A stretch of 64,000 nucleotides of DNA. Origin: an uncultured Allosphingosinicella sp. Lineage in GTDB: Bacteria; Pseudomonadota; Alphaproteobacteria; Sphingomonadales; Sphingomonadaceae. Positions 60,297 through 64,000 of the stretch are shown here, piece after piece (the first letter of the stretch is position 1; each line of letters starts with the position of its first letter). The stretch is taken from the NCBI GenBank assembly GCA_934539295.1, contig CAKTCN010000004.1, positions 45,081 to 109,080 of the forward strand, written 5' to 3'. The position numbers were made by a program, and so were the translations under genes. Under the pieces are notes generated by a model. It saw only the letters and a list, made by a program, of their open reading frames with translations, did not search any database and was not told the origin of the DNA.

Positions 60297-62399
60297 TTAC
60301 TCGAATTCGAGGATGGCGGCGTCTACGGCAAGGCTCTCGCCCGGCGCGAAATTGGCCGCTTTCACCGTGCCGGCGCGTTCGGCGCGCAGGATGTTTTCCA
60401 TCTTCATCGCCTCGACGACCGCGAGCGGCTGGCCAGCCTCGACCTTGTCGCCGGGGGCGACGTGAAGCTGTGTCAGCAGGCCGGGCATCGGGCAGAGCAG
60501 GAAGCGGCTCATGTCGGGTGGCAGCTTCTCGATCATGTAGCCGGCAAGCGCGGCGACACGTGGTCGGTACACCCTGACCAAGTGCGAGGCGCCGTGCGCG
60601 GTGACGCGCCAGCCGGAGCGTTCGCGCTTGACCTTGACGCTCAGGGGCCGGCCGTTGATGCGCAGGCTGGCGAGCGGTTCGCCGGGGCGCCAGCTGCCGA
60701 CGAGGTCGAGTTCCGCCTCCCCCACGCGGACGAGGGTGCCGCCTTCATAGCGTTCGGCGGCGGTGTCGAAGCGATCGGCGCCGATCTGCACCAGGCGGGC
60801 GGGCGCGATTTTGGGCGTGCCGTTGAGCTGTCCGCTGATCCGCGCGGCGCGGCTGCCTTGTTCGAGGTCGAGCAGGGTGGCGACGGCGGCAAGATGTTGA
60901 AGCAGTTCGGCCGAGGCGGGAGCGCCGGTGAAGCCTTCCGGATATTCCTCTGCGATGAAGCCGGTGGTGAGCGCACCCGATCGGAAGCGGGGGTGCTGCA
61001 TCAGCGCGGAGAGGAAGTCGATATTGTGGCCAAGGCCTTCGAGCTCGAACCGGTCGAGGGCTGCGACCTGGAGGTCGGCGGCTTCCTCGCGGGTCGGGGC
61101 CCAGGTGATGAGCTTGGCGATCATGGGATCGTAGAAGATGGAGACCTCGCCGCCTTCGCGGACGCCATCGTCTACGCGGACATAGCCTTCTTTGCTCTGA
61201 CCCCCTCCGTTCGTGTCGAGCGAAGTCGAGACACGCTCGTGCCCTGCATCACGCTTCTCGACTTCGCTCGAAGCGGACGGCGGAGGGACGGGCGCGCTGG
61301 TGGCAGGCGGGCGATAGCGCGTGAGCCTTCCCGTGCTGGGCAGGAAGCCGCGATAGGGATCCTCCGCATAGATGCGGTTCTCGATTGCCCAGCCGGTGAG
61401 TTTCACGTCGTTCTGGGTGAAGGCCAGGCGCTCGCCCGCCGCGACGCGGATCATCTGTTCGACGAGATCGAGGCCGGTGACCGCTTCCGTCACCGGATGC
61501 TCGACCTGAAGCCTCGTGTTCATTTCGAGGAAGTAGAAGCCCTGGCCGGCCTTGTCGGCGCCCGACACAATCAGCTCGACCGTGCCAGCGCTATAGTAAC
61601 CGACCGCACGGGCGAGGGCGACGGCCTGCTCGCCCATCGCGCGGCGCATCTCGGGTGTCACGAAGGGGGAAGGGGCCTCCTCCACCACCTTCTGGTGGCG
61701 GCGCTGGATCGAGCATTCGCGCTCGCCCAGATAGACGATGTTGCCATGTTGGTCGCCGAGCACCTGGATTTCGATATGGCGCGGCTGTTCGATGAATTTC
61801 TCGATGAAGACCCGGTCGTCGCCGAAGCTCGCGAGGCCCTCGCGCTTGGTCGCCTCGAAGCCCTCGCGCACGTCAGTCTCGGACCACGCCAGCCGCATGC
61901 CCTTGCCGCCGCCGCCGGCGGACGCCTTCATCATCACCGGATAGCCGATCTCGGACGCGATCCGTACCGCGTCGTCGGTGTCCGCGATCTCGCCAAGGAA
62001 GCCAGGGACGACGTTGACGCTTGCCTGCTTGGCCAGCTTCTTGGACTCGATCTTGTCGCCCATTGCGGCGATCGCACCAGGCGGCGGGCCGACGAAGGCG
62101 ATGCCGGCATCGGCGCAGGCGCGCGCGAAGCTCTCGCGCTCCGACAGGAAGCCGTAGCCGGGGTGGATGCAGTCGGCGCCTGTCTGTTGCGCGGCGAGCA
62201 GGATGAGTTCGGCGTTGAGGTAGCTTTCGGCCGCGGGCGCGGGGCCCAGGCGAACGGCCTCGTCCGCCATCAGCACGTGCGGAGCGCGGGCGTCTGCGTC
62301 CGAATAAACCGCGACTGTAGCGATTCCCATCCGCTTGGCGGTGCGCATGACACGGCAGGCGATCTCACCGCGATTGGCAACCAGGATCTTATTGAACAT
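60297..62399 (-). CDS. pccA: Propionyl-CoA (acyl-CoA) carboxylase, biotin-containing alpha subunit
   Basis: A 700-residue protein with a biotin carboxylase domain (FNKILVANRGEIACRVMRTA; ATP loop KASAGGGGKGMR; ECSIQRRHQKVVEE; EMNTRLQVEHPVTE), a linker/BT domain, and a C-terminal biotin carrier domain with Lys666 in EAMKMEN. It carboxylates biotin and, with a beta subunit encoded elsewhere, propionyl-CoA to methylmalonyl-CoA. It is near the mutase gene, which supports propionyl- over 3-methylcrotonyl-CoA. Between PPATSAPVP and GYVRVDDGV lie ~25-33 extra residues encoded by a palindromic repeat (61207-61280); the frame is intact. Confidence 0.93.
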   Translation of the reverse strand: MFNKILVANRGEIACRVMRTAKRMGIATVAVYSDADARAPHVLMADEAVRLGPAPAAESYLNAELILLAAQQTGADCIHPGYGFLSERESFARACADAGIAFVGPPPGAIAAMGDKIESKKLAKQASVNVVPGFLGEIADTDDAVRIASEIGYPVMMKASAGGGGKGMRLAWSETDVREGFEATKREGLASFGDDRVFIEKFIEQPRHIEIQVLGDQHGNIVYLGERECSIQRRHQKVVEEAPSPFVTPEMRRAMGEQAVALARAVGYYSAGTVELIVSGADKAGQGFYFLEMNTRLQVEHPVTEAVTGLDLVEQMIRVAAGERLAFTQNDVKLTGWAIENRIYAEDPYRGFLPSTGRLTRYRPPATSAPVPPPSASSEVEKRDAGHERVSTSLDTNGGGQSKEGYVRVDDGVREGGEVSIFYDPMIAKLITWAPTREEAADLQVAALDRFELEGLGHNIDFLSALMQHPRFRSGALTTGFIAEEYPEGFTGAPASAELLQHLAAVATLLDLEQGSRAARISGQLNGTPKIAPARLVQIGADRFDTAAERYEGGTLVRVGEAELDLVGSWRPGEPLASLRINGRPLSVKVKRERSGWRVTAHGASHLVRVYRPRVAALAGYMIEKLPPDMSRFLLCPMPGLLTQLHVAPGDKVEAGQPLAVVEAMKMENILRAERAGTVKAANFAPGESLAVDAAILEFE
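61207..61280. repeat. Palindromic repeat inside pccA
   Basis: CCGTTCGTGTCGAGCGAAGT CGAGACACG faces CTTCTCGACTTCGCTCGAAG CGGACGG, the same family as the intergenic copies at 38611, 41521, 42714 and 55002. On the minus strand it is read as ...SSEVEKRDAG...VSTSLDTNGG..., about residues 374-398 of the carboxylase. Confidence 0.9.
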
Positions 62400-62457
62400 C
62401 AATTGTTCCGTATGAAAGATTTGAATGTGGCCACGCGAGCGTGAGTGATCGTACGCA

Positions 62458-62808
62458 TCAATTGAGCTTGTCGATGAACATGACCAGGAACATGCCAATC
62501 CCGAGGGCGAGCGCCGCGGGCGCGCCGACGCGGTTGACCTTCAGCGATCGACGGACCGGTGTCTCGGTGAACCGCGCACGGACGATCTCGTTCGATCCAT
62601 TGAATGCCATGATGCCACCGATGCTGATGCAGGCGATGATCGCAATCGCCATTTCGGGTGCGATGTCGCCTGCAGCAGCGGTGGGCGTAAGGACCAGCAC
62701 GCCGCCGAGCAGCAGAACCGAGAGCGACGTCAGGTGCTTGAAGAAGTCGTAGAGCAGGAGCTCGCCGTCGCGCGACCCGGGCCCCTGATCCTCGTTGAGA
62801 TCGCTCAT
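62458..62808 (-). CDS. Small membrane protein between mutase and carboxylase genes
   Basis: An unrecognised 116-residue protein starting [20 protein letters not shown]. Three hydrophobic segments follow (about residues 30-48 [18 protein letters not shown], 54-74 [20 protein letters not shown], 95-113 [20 protein letters not shown]). Its ATG overlaps the stop of the methylmalonyl-CoA mutase gene (ATGA), so it is co-translated with the mutase. The carboxylase gene starts 58 bp after its stop. A role in this metabolic unit is suggested by position only. Confidence 0.75.
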   Translation of the reverse strand: MSDLNEDQGPGSRDGELLLYDFFKHLTSLSVLLLGGVLVLTPTAAAGDIAPEMAIAIIACISIGGIMAFNGSNEIVRARFTETPVRRSLKVNRVGAPAALALGIGMFLVMFIDKLN

Positions 62809-64000
62809 TCCTCGGCTCCCTCGCACGGCGGCATGTTGTGGCCGAGCAGCTTGAGCACGTCTTCAGCGGCCGCGACAAGATTGGTGCCGGGGCCGAAGAT
62901 CGCCTGCACGCCCGCATCGTAGAGGAACTGGTAGTCCTGCGCAGGGATGACACCGCCGGCGACGACCTTGATGTCGGGGCGGCCGGCGTCGCGCAGGTGG
63001 CCGATCAGTTCGGGGATCAGGGTCTTGTGCCCGGCGGCGAGGCTGGAGGCGCCGACGACATCGACATCCTCGGAGAGCGCGAGGGCAGCCGCTTCCTTCG
63101 GCGTCTGGAAAAGTGGGCCGGGAACGACTTCGAAGCCCAGGTCGCCGAAGGCGGAGGAGACGAGGTTGGCGCCGCGATCGTGGCCGTCCTGGCCCATCTT
63201 GGCGACCAGCATGCGGGGCTTGCGACCCTTGCGGCGGGCTATGGCGTCGACGCCGTCGGTGAGGGCGGACCAGCGGTCGTCGTCGGCATAGGCGCCACCA
63301 TAGATGCCCGACACGGGGGTAGGGCGGGTGTCGTAGCGGCCGAAGGTGTCCTCCATGGCGGCGGAGATTTCGCCGAGCGTGGCGCGGGCGCGGGCGGCGT
63401 CGACGGCGAGCGCGAGCAGGTTGTCCTGGCCGCGCGCACCTTGGCGTAATGCATCGAGCGCAGTCTGGCAGGCCGTTTCGTCACGGCTGGCCTTCACCCG
63501 CTCGATCCGCGCGATCTGCGCCTCGCGGACGGCGTGGTTGTCCACTTCGAGGATCTCGATCGGCGCTTCGCCTTCGAGGCGGTACTTGTTGACGCCGACG
63601 ATCACGTCTTCGCCGCGGTCCACGCGGGCGGCGCGGGCGGCGGAGGCTTCCTCGATCATCTGCTTGGGCCAGCCGGCGGCGACCGCCTTGGCCATGCCGC
63701 CTTCGGCCTCGACGCGCTCGATGATCGCCCAGGCTTCGTCGACCAGGTTCTGGGTGAGGCTTTCGATATAGTAGGAGCCGCCGAGGGGATCGACGACCTT
63801 GGTCATGCCGGTCTCTTCCTGGATCACGATCTGCGTGTTGCGCGCGATCCGGGCGGAGAAGTCGGTGGGAAGCGCAATCGCCTCGTCCAGCGCGTTGGTG
63901 TGAAGCGACTGGGTGCCGCCCAGCATCGCCGCCATCGCCTCGATCGTGGTGCGGATAACGTTGTTGTACGGGTCCTGCTCGGTCAGCGACACGGCGCTGG
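62805..64000 (-). CDS. scpA: Methylmalonyl-CoA mutase, C-terminal part (gene runs past the window)
   Basis: The visible ~398 codons cover the end of the substrate-binding barrel ([40 protein letters not shown]), the linker and the complete cobalamin-binding domain, with the base-off ligand motif [10 protein letters not shown] (D-x-H-x-x-G) and [10 protein letters not shown] and VVAGGVIP. The enzyme isomerises methylmalonyl-CoA to succinyl-CoA with adenosylcobalamin. The start lies beyond position 64000. The downstream order mutase, small membrane protein, carboxylase forms a propionyl-CoA assimilation unit. Confidence 0.95.
   Translation of the reverse strand, partial: SAVSLTEQDPYNNVIRTTIEAMAAMLGGTQSLHTNALDEAIALPTDFSARIARNTQIVIQEETGMTKVVDPLGGSYYIESLTQNLVDEAWAIIERVEAEGGMAKAVAAGWPKQMIEEASAARAARVDRGEDVIVGVNKYRLEGEAPIEILEVDNHAVREAQIARIERVKASRDETACQTALDALRQGARGQDNLLALAVDAARARATLGEISAAMEDTFGRYDTRPTPVSGIYGGAYADDDRWSALTDGVDAIARRKGRKPRMLVAKMGQDGHDRGANLVSSAFGDLGFEVVPGPLFQTPKEAAALALSEDVDVVGASSLAAGHKTLIPELIGHLRDAGRPDIKVVAGGVIPAQDYQFLYDAGVQAIFGPGTNLVAAAEDVLKLLGHNMPPCEGAEE

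Overview
The window looks like chromosome of a GC-rich alphaproteobacterium of the order Sphingomonadales (Sphingomonas or a close relative). This is inferred from the gene families (a CcrM-type GANTC methyltransferase, the DUF1476 ATPase-inhibitor zeta protein, NnrU, DUF1476-BolA-Grx4 side by side, an rpmH-rnpA-yidD-yidC-engB block) and from several families of palindromic intergenic repeats of the sphingomonad type. No database search was possible. Nearly all of the window is ordinary chromosomal coding sequence. There is no prophage, insertion sequence, CRISPR array or rRNA operon, and one tRNA (Leu, anticodon TAA).

Layout. 0-8 kb: cell wall (mltA, smr, dapE), a cupin protein, a GST, then on the minus strand the conserved rpmH-rnpA-yidD-yidC-engB cluster. 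8-11.6 kb: a ComM/YifB ATPase, a small less GC-rich accessory patch with two orphan genes, and a HAD hydrolase. 11.7-24.9 kb: signalling and envelope functions (RpfF-like crotonase facing a GGDEF-EAL protein, two L,D-transpeptidases around a ClpP-like protein, an ATP-dependent DNA ligase, a FixJ/FixL-like pair, MsrA). 24.9-37 kb: tRNA t6A synthesis (Sua5), acyl-CoA dehydrogenase, a DUF481 outer-membrane protein, GntR regulator, nitroreductase, a four-gene translationally coupled unit (POT peptide transporter, amidohydrolase, degenerate amidohydrolase, NnrU), a frameshifted DUF1003 gene and a dicarboxylate-type symporter. 37-43.7 kb: glmM, thiD, rnhB, ccrM, folP, manganese catalase. 44-55 kb: response regulator, M3 peptidase, quinone oxidoreductase, DUF1476-bolA-grxD, metallo-beta-lactamase-fold protein, DUF4230, nadA, a GT29 (sialyltransferase-fold) candidate and an S9 peptidase. 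55-64 kb: DUF4112, peptide-binding lipoprotein, tRNA-Leu, cupin, ihfB, rpsA, then the propionyl-CoA to succinyl-CoA module (biotin-dependent carboxylase alpha subunit, a small membrane protein and methylmalonyl-CoA mutase, cut by the window end).

Most notable observations. (1) rpmH lies entirely inside the rnpA reading frame: no usable rnpA start exists after rpmH, and an ATG in the rnpA frame sits 7 nt before the rpmH ATG behind one shared ribosome-binding site, the arrangement described in Thermus. (2) Seven GANTC sites fall within about 150 bp directly upstream of the GANTC methyltransferase gene. (3) A palindromic repeat found between genes elsewhere in the window lies in frame inside the carboxylase alpha-subunit gene, as Rickettsia palindromic elements do. 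(4) One protein carries counterparts of all four motifs of animal-type (GT29) sialyltransferases, with no sialic acid genes nearby. (5) An RpfF-like DSF synthase with both catalytic glutamates sits tail-to-tail with a GGDEF-EAL protein.
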